Notes under the pieces: model-generated
Databases searched by the model: none
Seen by the model: only the letters and a program-made list of their open reading frames with translations
What the model was told of the DNA's origin: nothing
Shown here: positions 53,707 to 64,000 of the stretch, in pieces
Layout of the letters: every line of letters begins with the position of its first letter
Numbering within the stretch: position 1 is the stretch's first letter
Assembly: GCF_002104995.1 (NCBI RefSeq)
Contig: NW_024468249.1
Span: forward strand, 1,984,001 to 2,048,000
Origin: Linderina pennispora
Taxonomy: Eukaryota; Kickxellomycota; Kickxellomycetes; Kickxellales; Kickxellaceae
Reading direction: 5' to 3'
DNA length: 64,000 nucleotides
Program-made: the position numbers and the translations under genes

Positions 53707-54461
53707 ATTGCCTCACTCTTTCTGTATGCTTGGCAGCTGGGCGTGATTTGCGCTATCAGAAAGAGATGTCAAATATAGACAAAGGAGCGTACCGTGAAAG
53801 GACGCTGTTTGTAAGAAGGAGATTGCAAAAATATTTCTGAGAAACGAAAGGAAGGAGAGAAGAGGAAGGGAGTTGCTGAAGAGTCGAAGGGAGAGCAAAG
53901 CAGAATGCAATTGCTGGAGCGGCTACTAGCCAAGCACAGCATTTATTTTCCGTGACTTTGAATGCGCAGAAAATAGCCATACGGCTGCCTGGTTGACTAG
54001 ATTTTCAACACTCAAAAGTCGCCAATGCGACATCAGCCGCAGCGCCTTTGGCCTTTCCCGACCTTCTCTAGGGAAAGCGGATGGGGGCTGGCGCACTGGG
54101 AACTGGCGCCAGTGTCTGCTCCAGTGCTTTCTTTCTGAGAAAGGAGAGGACTGCGCATGTAGCACAGCTTGGCCATAATTTTATCTTGGTGCGACTGCGT
54201 TGAGTCTGCACAAACGTCGCAGTTCAAACTCTCTCATCGATTATTGTGCAGATAAGGATGCATTCCAGTTCGATATATACTGGGCGTCGCCTTTGCAGAT
54301 CTCCTTCCCTTTCGTCCAACCTTGCTTCACAATAGGTGTTCTCGGTTTCCAACTCATGGCTCCTTTCCGCCGATTGCGCCTGGTATTTCCAGATTTAGAA
54401 AAGAGTTTCAAATGGGGCAAACTGTACAAAGTAGTAATTGTGAAGAGTGGTGGGCTATTGT
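53707..54461. other. Intergenic, no gene seen
   Basis: 755 bp between two co-oriented unknown genes; presumed promoter of the 53706 gene and 3' flank of the next. Nothing recognisable. Confidence 0.4.
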
Positions 54462-57400
54462 CTAGCGGGACGAGGCGAGTAGCTCGTTGAGATGGTTGTT
54501 GAACGAGAAGAAAATCTCCTCAGCCAGCGTTTCGCTGATCATCGACGACACGTCGTGGAAGGCCTCGGTGCTGGCCTTCAATAGCTCGTCCACGCAGTAG
54601 TCGTAAAAAGTCCTGCTCGGCAACACGTGTGATCTCGAGCCCAGCCGCACGCATGCGGCTCACGAGGGGCTCGCATTGCTCAAAATCTGACCCAGACTCC
54701 AGTACTTTTGCGCGCGACCTCGGTCAGCACCGACTCAACACAGGTCGAGCGACCCGACGAGACGCTGATCTTGCGTGCCCGCCTGATCACTGGGACTGCT
54801 TCTCATCCCCACCGGCTGCTGGATCTGGTTGAACGGCTCGAATTTGGCTGCAGTTGACTTCAGCGGGGAGAGCAGCGGCAGCACCTTCTTCTGCGACTGC
54901 TTCTGACGCTGCTCCTCTTCCGACTTCTCCTTCGAGGTTGCCAGCGGCAACAGCGGTGGCACCACAGAGTGCTTGGACGTCTTGGACGACTGTGAAACCA
55001 AGGTTATTTGAGACTGGCAGTATATCGCATCGCTCTCCTTGGAAGATGCCAGCGGCATCAATGCTGGCACATAGTGGCTGGCGGACGACTGCAAGGACTG
55101 CCGGGAAGAGTTGTCGGCAAGTCTAGGAAACTGCGTCCTTGGGTTTCGCATACGCCATACTACGCGAGTGTTTCAGTGGTGTCAGCTGTGTCTGCACAGG
55201 TACCACCTGGGGCTGCGCTAGCCGTTGCGGCTGGAGTCAGCAAACGTGTCTGTGGCTGAAGAGACGGCAGAAGCTTGCGGCGGGACTGCAGATTCATGCA
55301 CACCATCCTGTTGGACCACGTGGTCCAGGATGGCCAACGGGCTGCTTGAGTGGCAGCAATGGTTTGATGCTGTGCGGCTGCCAGCTGATCGAGTCTGTTG
55401 ACGCGTTAGTCATAAACGAGAGATCAGACTCGCGCCGCAGCGTCGAGGGCTGCACGGGCTTCGTGGGTACGGCTGTGAACTCACTGCGCGCTGCATCAGC
55501 TGCCGACCGCCACTCGTAGGGTGGTGCCTTTCTAGGCAGACTGCTTGCCTGTCAGCCGCAGAGGCGGCACCGGGTCATATTCACCCAGTGCATTCATTGC
55601 TGGCCGCTTCATGTACGTGGTCTCGGTGCTGTCGTTGCTAACAGTGCTTGGCCGCGCATCTGCAGAAATCTCGAGATGCTTAGCCCGCATTCTTATCGAC
55701 CTGCTAGAACTGGGCTTGCGCGCTGCCGCGTCACGCAGACTGGCAGAGCTCGACGACGGTGACAGCTCATACTGGCTCATTATATGGCTGCTTGCTGTCG
55801 ATGGGCGCGACACAGAGTCGCTGGCAAGCACAGGGATCGAACCGCGATTTCATTGACCCAGCATAAACCGAAGGTGCTTGCGGTGCTGGATCCGCTGGGA
55901 AATTCAGGTCGTCCAGCTGGCCGAGAGGTGGCAGCGGCGGCAGATCCTTAAGCATCATTTCGCGTGTGGTCGGTCGCTTTGGCATATTAGGCGGTGCGCG
56001 GCGGAATCGAGGGCGTGGATGCTAGTTGTTCTAGGGTATCGGGCTTGCCAAACCCAATGCTCATGGTGCGACGCTTTGACCTGCGATAGGATGTACGCAG
56101 CAGGCTCGGCACGTTTGACTCGAGTGGCGGCAGATTCAGATCAGGCAGATTCAGGTCAGGCAGACCAGTGTCCGACTCGTAGCTGTTGGCAGAGCTGAAG
56201 GTGGCCTCGTATGAAGGCCGGCCGCTGGATGTGTGTGCTGAAGTCGGGCGGCTCAATGAGATGCTGCTCTGGCTGATACTGAAGCTGCTCTTGGACTGTA
56301 CTCCTTCGTCTTCACTCGCAGGCCAGTCCTCTGACTGCCTAGGCACCTCTTCTTCTTCAGGGCTCCTGGGCATCGGGATAGCAGGCATCGACTGCTCGGC
56401 TTCCTTGTGCTTATCTTCACGCGGCGAGTCCGCCTCTGAGTAAGTTCCCGAAGCCTCTGGTGATGGTGGGAGTCCCAGCTCCTTGATTGTGGCCGGCTCA
56501 GAAAACTTTGCAATATCGGCAATGCTGTTGGTCAAGTCCAGTTCCCTATCTGTGCACACAGCTGCATTTGCTTGAGTCCCGGCCTCCTGCGACTCCATCT
56601 TCAGCATGTTGAAGCGCATCGCAATCCAGTCAACAAACTCCATGTTAACATTGGGCCCGGAGCTGAGCGGCGAGCCTGGCTCCTGTCCTGGCTCGATATG
56701 GTCGTCGTCGGAGGCTAGGGTCTGCAGAACCTGGACGAGTGGAATAGGCCGTGTCAGCACCGGGGTGTATTTTTCGTCGCTGTTCTCAGCCAGGAACGGG
56801 TTTTGGGAGACCAGCGGGATGTTCAGATAGACATGCTCCTCAGGCGGCAGCTTGTCCAGGAACGCTTGCCAAAGAGAAACAATACGGTCGGGAAAGATTT
56901 GCGAAAAGTCGGACCAGGCGCCATGGCTGAAATAGTACTTGTAAATCGCAGGACCGCAGGACCTTGACTGCTTCGGTCCGGATATCAGACCACCGCCGCT
57001 CCAGCCGCTCGATAAACGCAAATTCGTAGTTGTCGGCCACCGGCGACAGTGCTCCGGGAAGGATTCCAATCACTGGATACAGTGGACCTGGGCTGTACAT
57101 GAGCGACAATCGCTGCAGCTTCAACGTCGCCCGCTTGTAGTCGGTGTCATTTGCGGGGGGCACTGTGCTATGTCCAGCACTATGCACTATCTTGTGAGCG
57201 CCAGGCGAGATTTGGTAAGCGGGGGTCGCATCGCCGATACTGTCCAGTAGATTCTGTCGGCTTGACTCGTGCTCGTTCCATGTGTCGGCCAGTGGTGTCG
57301 TAATCATTTTGCTAATAGCTGGTAGCGGTGCTGACATAGGCTGGATTGCCATTTCCGGTACCTGAGGCAGTGGGGGCAGTGGGGGCAATGGCGGTGGAGT

Positions 57401-57652
57401 TACCTGGAAGAAGGCTTCATTCGGAATGGTCGGCGACGGCGGTGTAACTGCCGGTTCTGCCAGACGGCGCATTTGCTGGACTCTTTGCTTATTGCTGTCC
57501 ACAAGCACCAGCGTCCGTGCTGAGCTCTTCGGTACCAGCATCCGCCGGCCATTCTGCGTTGCCGGTCGTGTACTGGCATCAACCTCATCGCTCGGCTGCA
57601 GAATCGGTGACCGAACGCGGTACATGAACGGGTGTGATTTTTGACCGACCAT
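54462..57652 (-). CDS. Large unknown Ser/Pro-rich protein, interrupted frame
   Basis: About 1,060 residues from the ATG at 57652 (MVGQKSHPFMYRVRSPILQP). The N-terminal part has RRMLVPKSSARTLVLVDSNK and poly-Pro stretches (VTPPPLPPLPPLPQVPE). The best-folded part is around 57140-56700: SLMYSPGPLYPVIGILPGAL, NYEFAFIERLERRWSDIRTE and WQAFLDKLPPEEHVYLNIPL. Then comes a long acidic Ser-rich region, DLPPLPPLGQLDDLNFP, and a helical end FYDYCVDELLKASTEAFHDV to NNHLNELLASSR. Breaks near 55985 (extra T making TAA) and 55532 (CTAGG, extra base making TAG) join cleanly when one base is removed. I recognise no domain; a polarity or cortex adaptor is only a guess. Confidence 0.58.
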
Positions 57653-58956
57653 TGTGCTTAGACTGTTGTGGAACCGGCCAGGGTCTAGGAAGGTTGGTGA
57701 TGTGAAAAATAAAGTGTTAAGGCGCAAGAAAAGGTGAAATAATGTAAAAGTGTATGCAATAAAGGAAATAGGTACTAAACAAGAGCTGTCAATGGATGGC
57801 TGTAGAGGAGAGAAGGAGGGAGCCTGAGCGCGCGAGCAAAGGACTGCCAAAGGGGACCGGTGAGAAGGTGAATACAAAGAGGGAAAATGGCAATAGCAAT
57901 ACTTAAAAAAAGAACATGAATGGATTCTGCTCGTGGTATCAGCGCAATTTCGATGCGTGTAGCGGATTTCTTTTTTTAGGTGCTTCCTGTACGTGCAGCG
58001 GGTATAGTCGATATCGAAGAAACAAAATGGGCCAGAAGAGAGACAAGCCAGTGCAGCAGTGTGCTAGCGGCCTTGTCTCTTGGTGTGGTGTAGCTTCTGG
58101 TGCCTTCGTTGAGCGTAAACAGATTGCTTCCCTCAACGACGCAAATCCAGCAATTTGCCTAGCACACCCGGGCCCTGTTAGCTTGGCACACCTGCTTTGG
58201 CAGTTCAAGTGTGCCTTTTTTTCTGGTTCCAAAGGATGAGAAATTGTTCTGTTCAGGGCCATGCTCGTTAATTTCCCCCTCTCCCCCTGTGTTCCTTTGT
58301 AGCGCGCAATGGGACTACAAAGATGCGCCTGTGGATCTACAAAGCGATTGTCAACTGGGCAGGTTTATTTTTAGGTATGTCAGCAAGCTGCGTTCTCCGC
58401 TGCCCATACACTACACATTGGATCCCCAGCACCACGATCACTCTGACGCGTTGCGGGACCTACAGCAGCACATACTGTCGAGATTCAGGGAGACAGAGGT
58501 GCAGGCAGGCGCTCCCATCGCCATCGCCAGCAGACTGATGGTCTCGATATCCGCCTCTCTGGGGAACCGGACCAGGGAGTCGATCATGAAGAAGGATTCG
58601 CACAGGATCCAGTGCCAGCGAGGGTTGGAATGCTGTCTTCTTTTGCGACTTTTTCACATGTATACCATTCAACATAGCATACAAGCAAATGCCAGCGCAT
58701 GTGTCACCGGTTCGAGTCTATTCGGTTGGCTGTAGCTGCTTTTGGCATTGCCAAGGCCACAACAGGAGTACAGGCGCAGCTGTCGGTATCCTTGGTATAG
58801 AATGGGAAATGCACCATTCCTTTTTGCGCTTGTCAGAAATATTGGCTCGTGTATCTTTTTCATTTAGATTGGTGATAAGCTTATATGTTACATAGGGTGA
58901 CTGGCTTTGCTAAAGGAAAATGCCAAGAAGTCTGGGTAATAATATAGGGGATATTT
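57653..58956. other. Intergenic region with a possible plus-strand exon
   Basis: A plus frame around 58310-58590 (WDYKDAPVDLQSDCQ, SPLPIHYTLDPQHHD) follows an acceptor-like CCTTTGTAG at about 58294-58302 and has gene-like codon use. I cannot place it in a family or find its other exons. Confidence 0.3.
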
Positions 58957-60455
58957 TTAGAGAGTGCGCTGGTCCTCGACATACGGGGTGGCCAGAGGCG
59001 CATTTGTGTCGACGCCCGACGACTGGATCAGTGAGCTAATCATGGTCCACGAGTCATCATCAAGGGGGGGATTCTGGATTGGCCAAGCCGAGCTGGCTGG
59101 GGCAGTAACCGGGTCTGAGCTTTGGAGGGTGGGTGTCAGAGTGGCGGAGGTCATGGCCAAGGGGTTATCAAGCCCGTTGTGGTAGTTTGACTTGAAGTGG
59201 GTCAAGGAGGGGTCCATTGTCTGGCTGAAGCCCATCGGGCTGAGCATGCTGCCGTTGGTATTCAAGCCCAGGTTGAAGCCATTAGCGCCCATGGCGCCCA
59301 TGCCTGGTGTCAACGATGACGAGCTTATGCCAGTAACAAGCGATGCGGTGTCAGCAACAGACGATGTAAGCAGGCTGCTGCTCATGTCAGAGTGTGTTGG
59401 ATGAGTCATCGCACGCTCCAAGCCAAAGTGCTGCGGCTGCTGCAGCGGTGGCGGCGGCTGCTGCTGCATACCCATGTTGAATTCCGACGAGAATGAAGCC
59501 GAGTGCTGCAGGCATCTGCATCCCTCCGTTGTTGGCCAGCTTCACGGGTCGCAGCAACAACCATACTGGCTAGCAAACTGCGAGCCCGAAGGCGTGCGGC
59601 GCGGCTGAAGCGGCAGGGTCTTGGAAGCTCCCAGCAAGGCGGCATCCTCGCGGTCCTTGCGCAGCTTCTGGCGGGCTAGAATCCGCTTCTTCTTTGCAAA
59701 GTAGCGGTCAGCGTGCTGCCTGTGCCTTGTCCTGGAACTCCTTCCTGACTGCTTCCTGCTCGTTGTGCCAGCACTTGCTGATCATGGTTGAGGCAACTTC
59801 GACGCTCAGCTTTCGGCTCTTTCGAGCGCAGCTCCTTGTTCTTGGCTGCCCGGTACAGGATGAAGGCATTGGCGGGCTTTTTCAGCTCCTCCTCCTCGCT
59901 GTCGTCGTCAAAGTTGCTGGCGACATCCATGTCTTCGCCCTCGTGTGAAGACACCGACCCGCGGCGCAGGACCCAGGCTGGATGGCTCGTCTATTAGCCA
60001 TATTATTGGAGGGCAGTGGTGCGCTCAGCGGCAAGGAAAGCCAGGGGCGGTGACGGGGTGTGCGGCTGGGCAGTCATGGTCATCCCGCTGCTCTGTGGTG
60101 GCGGTGGCGGCACCATGGCCAAGCTAGGGCTTGTGTGCTCCTCGGCCGACGGATTGGTGGCCACATAGTGGGAAGGGGTAGAGGCAATATGAGGCGGAGA
60201 CTGGGGAGGCGAGCTGACCTGTGGTTGCTGGGCATTAAGATACCGCCGCAGGTGCTCCGACAGCACTGTGCGCACTGTGTCGAGCATGTGAGACGGCACC
60301 ATGATTGGCGAATATCCCTGGCGGATCTCGAGGAACTGCTTGCCATCGATGTTGAGCAGGGCTAATGGCTCACGCCGCCTCGGGGTTGAGGACTGCTGGC
60401 CTGTGCTTGTTGACCGCTGCTGCGAGTTCGGCTGTGTGGCCTGGTTGCGAGCCAT
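58957..60455 (-). CDS. HMG-box transcription factor, interrupted frame
   Basis: About 490 residues from the ATG at 60455 (MARNQATQPNSQQRSTSTGQ). The N-terminus holds a conserved-looking block (LALLNIDGKQFLEIRQGYSP, MLDTVRTVLSEHLRRYL), then Pro/Ser linkers. An acidic stretch (FDDDSEEEELKK) precedes the HMG box PANAFILYRAAKNKELRSKE, continued in the next frame by WHNEQEAVRKEFQDKAQA and a basic tail (KKKRILARQKLRKDRED). The C-terminal 170 residues are Gln/Pro/Ser/Gly/Met-rich, like an activation domain, and end YVEDQRTL. The box opening PANAFILYR is of the MATA_HMG/SOX kind used by fungal mating-type and sexual regulators. The frame changes about four times. Confidence 0.75.
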
Positions 60456-63400
60456 TGGCTTATATGTTTTTTGGGTATCAGTTCACCAGCTGAGGCGTGA
60501 TAGTGAGTTTGCAAGAATAATGAAAATGCTGGAATGGGGTGCCTGCAAAGAACTAGATATGCCCGCTATGACTTTTTTTGCTGACAATGCAAGCTGATCG
60601 ATTGGGCAAAGCTATAGAGCACAAGTGCCGGGCAGCAAATGTAAAGAGGGGTTTAGAAAGATAACTATGAATGGCGATGAAGGCTGGATATCAAGGTGGT
60701 TTGAAAGATAAGAGCGAACTATATATATGGCTGTTTGTTATGAAGTATTCAGAGATGTAGGCAGGGGCTGTAACGCAAACTATAGCCAGAACAGAGGGGA
60801 AAAAGTGGTGTGAAAGGCTTTTGGGCTGTTCGCCTCAATTATAACTGTTCAGAGTGTAAAAGAGACCGAGTTGGAGTTGGAGGATAGGCTGCTCTTCTGC
60901 TGAGGACAAGGAATAAAATAAAATGGCCGTGGATGTGCAAGGGACGCTTCCTGGCGTTTAATATATACCTGCGTAGGTCGCCACCAAGACTGGCTGGGCT
61001 GGCGAGGGGAGAAAGAAAGGGAAAAGTGGCAGGGAGGCAGGCTATAGAGACATGCAAAAAAGCGCGTGCAGATGGCTTAGGGCACCCAGTCAACTCTGCG
61101 AGCAACAGGCAAGCAGCCAAAAAAAAAAGGCGATGAGGCCCAAAGAATACAAATCTAGTGGGAAAAGGAGCGGCAACTGTGAATGGACACGCATACACTT
61201 CGCGAAGGGGGTGCAGGAGAGGGTGCAGGGGGAGGTTCGCCGCACTGGTAGGGGCAAGGTACGGGGTTTGTGATCCCCACCCCTTCTTGCAAGTGTGTAT
61301 CTTCATTCATGAATTCGCCTGAACAGACTTAGAGCTCCTAGGAAGGGGATGGCGAATAGAGGGCAGGGATGACATGGTGTGTCGGTGCTGCTGTCGTCTC
61401 TGTTGGGCAGGTGCTGCTGGGCGTGCTGTGACAGGTCCTGTCACTCGTCGGCACTCATTCTCATTTGACGCTGTCCAGGTATCCCAGCAGAGACAGCGAT
61501 TGCAAAACAAGCGCTAGTGACAGCATGTGTGGTGATATTGAGAGCTCGCTCGGCAGGCAATAATTGCATTTGGTTCTCTGAACATCGTACCGGCAGGACT
61601 GCCTTGGTTCAGGGAAGATGGCGTGCGTGAGGGTGAAGCGGCACCCTTTATACTATGTGTTTACGCAGACTTGCCCACATCCCCAATAGGCTATATTGCC
61701 CTAGTCTCACACATATCTGACGAGTATTCACCTGCAAAGTGACCCTTTTATTCATTTTCCTGCTCTTGGTGAAACAATAAACTGCTCTTCCCCTCGGTTC
61801 CCCTCGGAAAGAATCTTGCACAATAGACCTGATGTGCAATCTGCCGCGACCATTTATTCGTCGCAACTGCAAATGAAGGGCACGTTGCGAGAAGGGCAGG
61901 CTTTTCTGGGGACAGAATGCTTTGTACCACGGTGCTTGCAAACAGAAATAAGCCATCGACAGGCAAATCACGTCAGGGCTGATGTCGGGGAAACCACGGT
62001 ATGCAAATTGCCGGCTCCATACAGATATTACTTTCCTGGCTGCCGGTGTTGTGTATATGTACGACAATGTTCTCGGACCCGCCAATGGATCACGCAGTAT
62101 GAACGAGTCCCTCCTATCGCCTTCCACCGACAGATGATGTTCCATGATGAGCACCCTGGTCACTTGAGCACAACATCCCGTCCTGTCTCCGGCCAAGGAC
62201 ACCTCCGTCTTGATTTGCATTACTATATGCTGCCTGCGTCCACCAATGCCAAGAGGGCTGAATGAGACACCAAACCAACTACGTGGGCAGTGTTTGAACA
62301 CATAAACACAGGACTGCGATTAGTAAGGAAAGGCGGGAGAGGATACTGCCTCCTACCCGCACTGGGATTTGCAACGTAAAGACTGCTCGCTTGCGGATCG
62401 TTGCCATAGAAGGGCAATAATGGCTAGAACCATGTTCTTGTGGCAAGCCCACTTAAATTACGGATTGCCCATCGGCAACGCAGGAGGGCGAATCGAATCT
62501 ATCGGGCTGTGGACTGGGGACAGGATGCTGAGCCGTCTACCAAGCGTCCTCACCTGTGTTGAATCCCGAATCCACAACAATCCGCGCCCAGGGCTCCCCA
62601 TTCTTGACAGCAAGGACAGAGCCGAGACCCGCCCGGTCCAGTAGGCTCATGGCTTCGTGTGCCAGGCTGCATCACCAATTACCAGCCTGTGTGAACGGAT
62701 AAAAGGGAGTATCAGCAAGCAGCTTGCAAGCCTGTGTATCTGCTGCCAGAGCTGTCCATAATTCCGATCCGAGTGATGGATAACGTGATTCCGGAGCAGA
62801 ACACCCCTGGAGCACTTGCCAACATGCGGCATTCTCGCATCGTCCAAACATTGGCAATCAAGGACCGCTCTATTTTAAGCCTCGTCCTGTCCATTGCTCG
62901 CTGCTTCGCCAAGGCAGTGCCTCGCAAGGGGATTGTATCAGCAGGTGTATTGTTCTGCCCATGTGTGTGTGAACTCTGAACGGCACAAGGGGGGTCATCT
63001 GGCCGCCAGGAAATCACAGCTGGATACATGGGTTTGGGAGGATGTGCAACTGGAAAATAGATGGGATAGGCGGCGCGGCAAGTTTTCCTTCAGAAGGAAT
63101 AACAATACGTCGGATTCAGTAAATGGCGATGGTGACCACATGGTGCACAAGGAGATATGGACCCTGTGTCCAGGACAGATACTTGGCACTAACCACCAGG
63201 GGTGGAGCCGTGCTGTGTCAACACCAACAGGTGGCGGATCCTATTGGATAAAACAACAGGCTACATGCCACACCACACTCCTGCCCAGAAAGGTGGCAAT
63301 CGCCCTACCCATATATTCCGTGTGGCTAGAGAAGCTTGTTGATGCCTATACTTATCCAATTGCCCTGGATTTCGACTCGGTTCAGGTGCATGGCGGACAA

Positions 63401-64000
63401 TGAGGGCTGCCCAGCAGACAATACCAAATGTGCGCGGCCGCCACATACACGACTCGGCTGTACTAGCAAGAGCCTGCCGAGGTGCGGCTGGCGAATTGCC
63501 ATCGGAAAAGTAGCGACAGGGAGCCTTTGCAGTCAGCACGGCACACGGCTCGCATGTCCGCTATCTTTTTGAGCGGTCACACTCTCCACCAGCTGCCTGG
63601 CGGCGGATCATCGCAGCCCCACAAACATCAAGCCTGTGATGCCAGCCCAGGCATAGGGGTGCTGATACGAAGACTGCGAACTCGCCTCGGTCTTGGCCAA
63701 GCTGTTCAATTAACTCCGTATGCTCTGCTGAAGCGATATGCAGCCAACGCATCCTTCGGCGCTGAGCTGCGGCTTTTAGTGCCAAAAGTCCGCGAACCCC
63801 TACGCCGGTGCCAACAATGTACGCCATCTGCATTCCAGTTAATATATCTGTAATGCCCTTGCTCCTCCCCATGTCCAATGCCGATCGACACATGCCACAC
63901 CAGCAACCTGCAAGACGCAAAACAGCGTGGAACTGTGGTGTAGTCGCCGGCTGCGAAAGCCCGTTGACGAATGGACTCCCCAAAGTGCTGAAAATTCCTC
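60456..64000. other. 3.5-kb gene-poor end of the window
   Basis: The first 850 bp are probably promoter and leader of the HMG-box gene, AT- and GA-rich. Beyond that only short overlapping frames occur on both strands (for example 62894-63403 plus, 63561-63983 minus), without recognisable proteins, TATA-ATG pairs or repeats I could establish by eye. Confidence 0.35.

Noticed and set aside
55829-55846. GGTTCGATCCC on the minus strand, resembling a tRNA B box
   Set aside because: The flanking bases do not form a T-arm stem and the motif lies in coding sequence (KSRFDP).
2867-60455. Euplotes-like programmed +1 frameshifting as explanation for the breaks
   Set aside because: Only some breaks fall at a stop codon, there is no shared slippery codon, three breaks occur within 75 bp of one gene, and ALDH copy 3 differs from copy 1 by a plain extra A.
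63561-63983. 140-codon minus frame at the right end
   Set aside because: No family resemblance and competing frames of similar length on both strands.

Overview
The window is nuclear DNA of a fungus. It carries single-copy eukaryotic housekeeping genes (enolase, eS27, CTU1/NCS6, ARPC5, the GINS subunit SLD5, Csl4, SEC72, DPH6, a Tom20), GT-AG introns with a branch-point motif, and TATA boxes about 75-105 bp upstream of several ATGs. Coding sequence is GC-rich with strong C/G-ending codon bias, and most genes lack introns. A broken F-box/leucine-rich-type gene resembles, from memory, a family expanded in Coemansia and relatives. My best guess is therefore an early-diverging fungus near Kickxellales (Coemansia/Linderina-like); this is inference.

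Layout. 1-6.2 kb: 3' end of an unknown gene, a small secreted protein, a fluoride exporter (FEX), CTK3, an SFR1/Mei5-like recombination mediator and a PB1 protein. 7.7-9 kb: enolase behind a strong promoter. 9.5-13.6 kb: accessory DNA with one copy of a coding-like repeat, a broken F-box-like gene and an unknown Pro/Ser-rich protein. 15-24.3 kb: RPS27, a Tom20-MYND-SET fusion, CTU1, a Zn2Cys6-PAS regulator, SLD5 and ARPC5. 24.5-41.8 kb: a compact block with an unknown nuclear protein, rhodanese, an LRR protein, a FUSC-type membrane protein, SEC72, CSL4, a TXNDC9/Plp1-like protein, an FGGY kinase, DPH6 and an S9 peptidase. 42.5-44.7 kb: a second S9 (DPP5-like) peptidase in convergent orientation, with the second repeat copy between the two. 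45.7-52.4 kb: three tandem class-3 aldehyde dehydrogenases. 52.5-60.5 kb: two long unrecognised proteins and an HMG-box factor. 60.5-64 kb: no gene I can support.

A cross-cutting observation is that many conserved genes are broken by single-base indels while others (enolase, Tom20-SET, CTU1, two ALDHs) are intact. Nearly all breaks are repaired by removing one extra base, and a large share of the extra bases sit inside CTG/CAG (often CTGG/CCAG). Uncorrected long-read errors are the simplest explanation, so most interrupted genes are annotated as genes rather than pseudogenes. Joint coordinates for such genes run from the inferred ATG to the inferred stop across the breaks.
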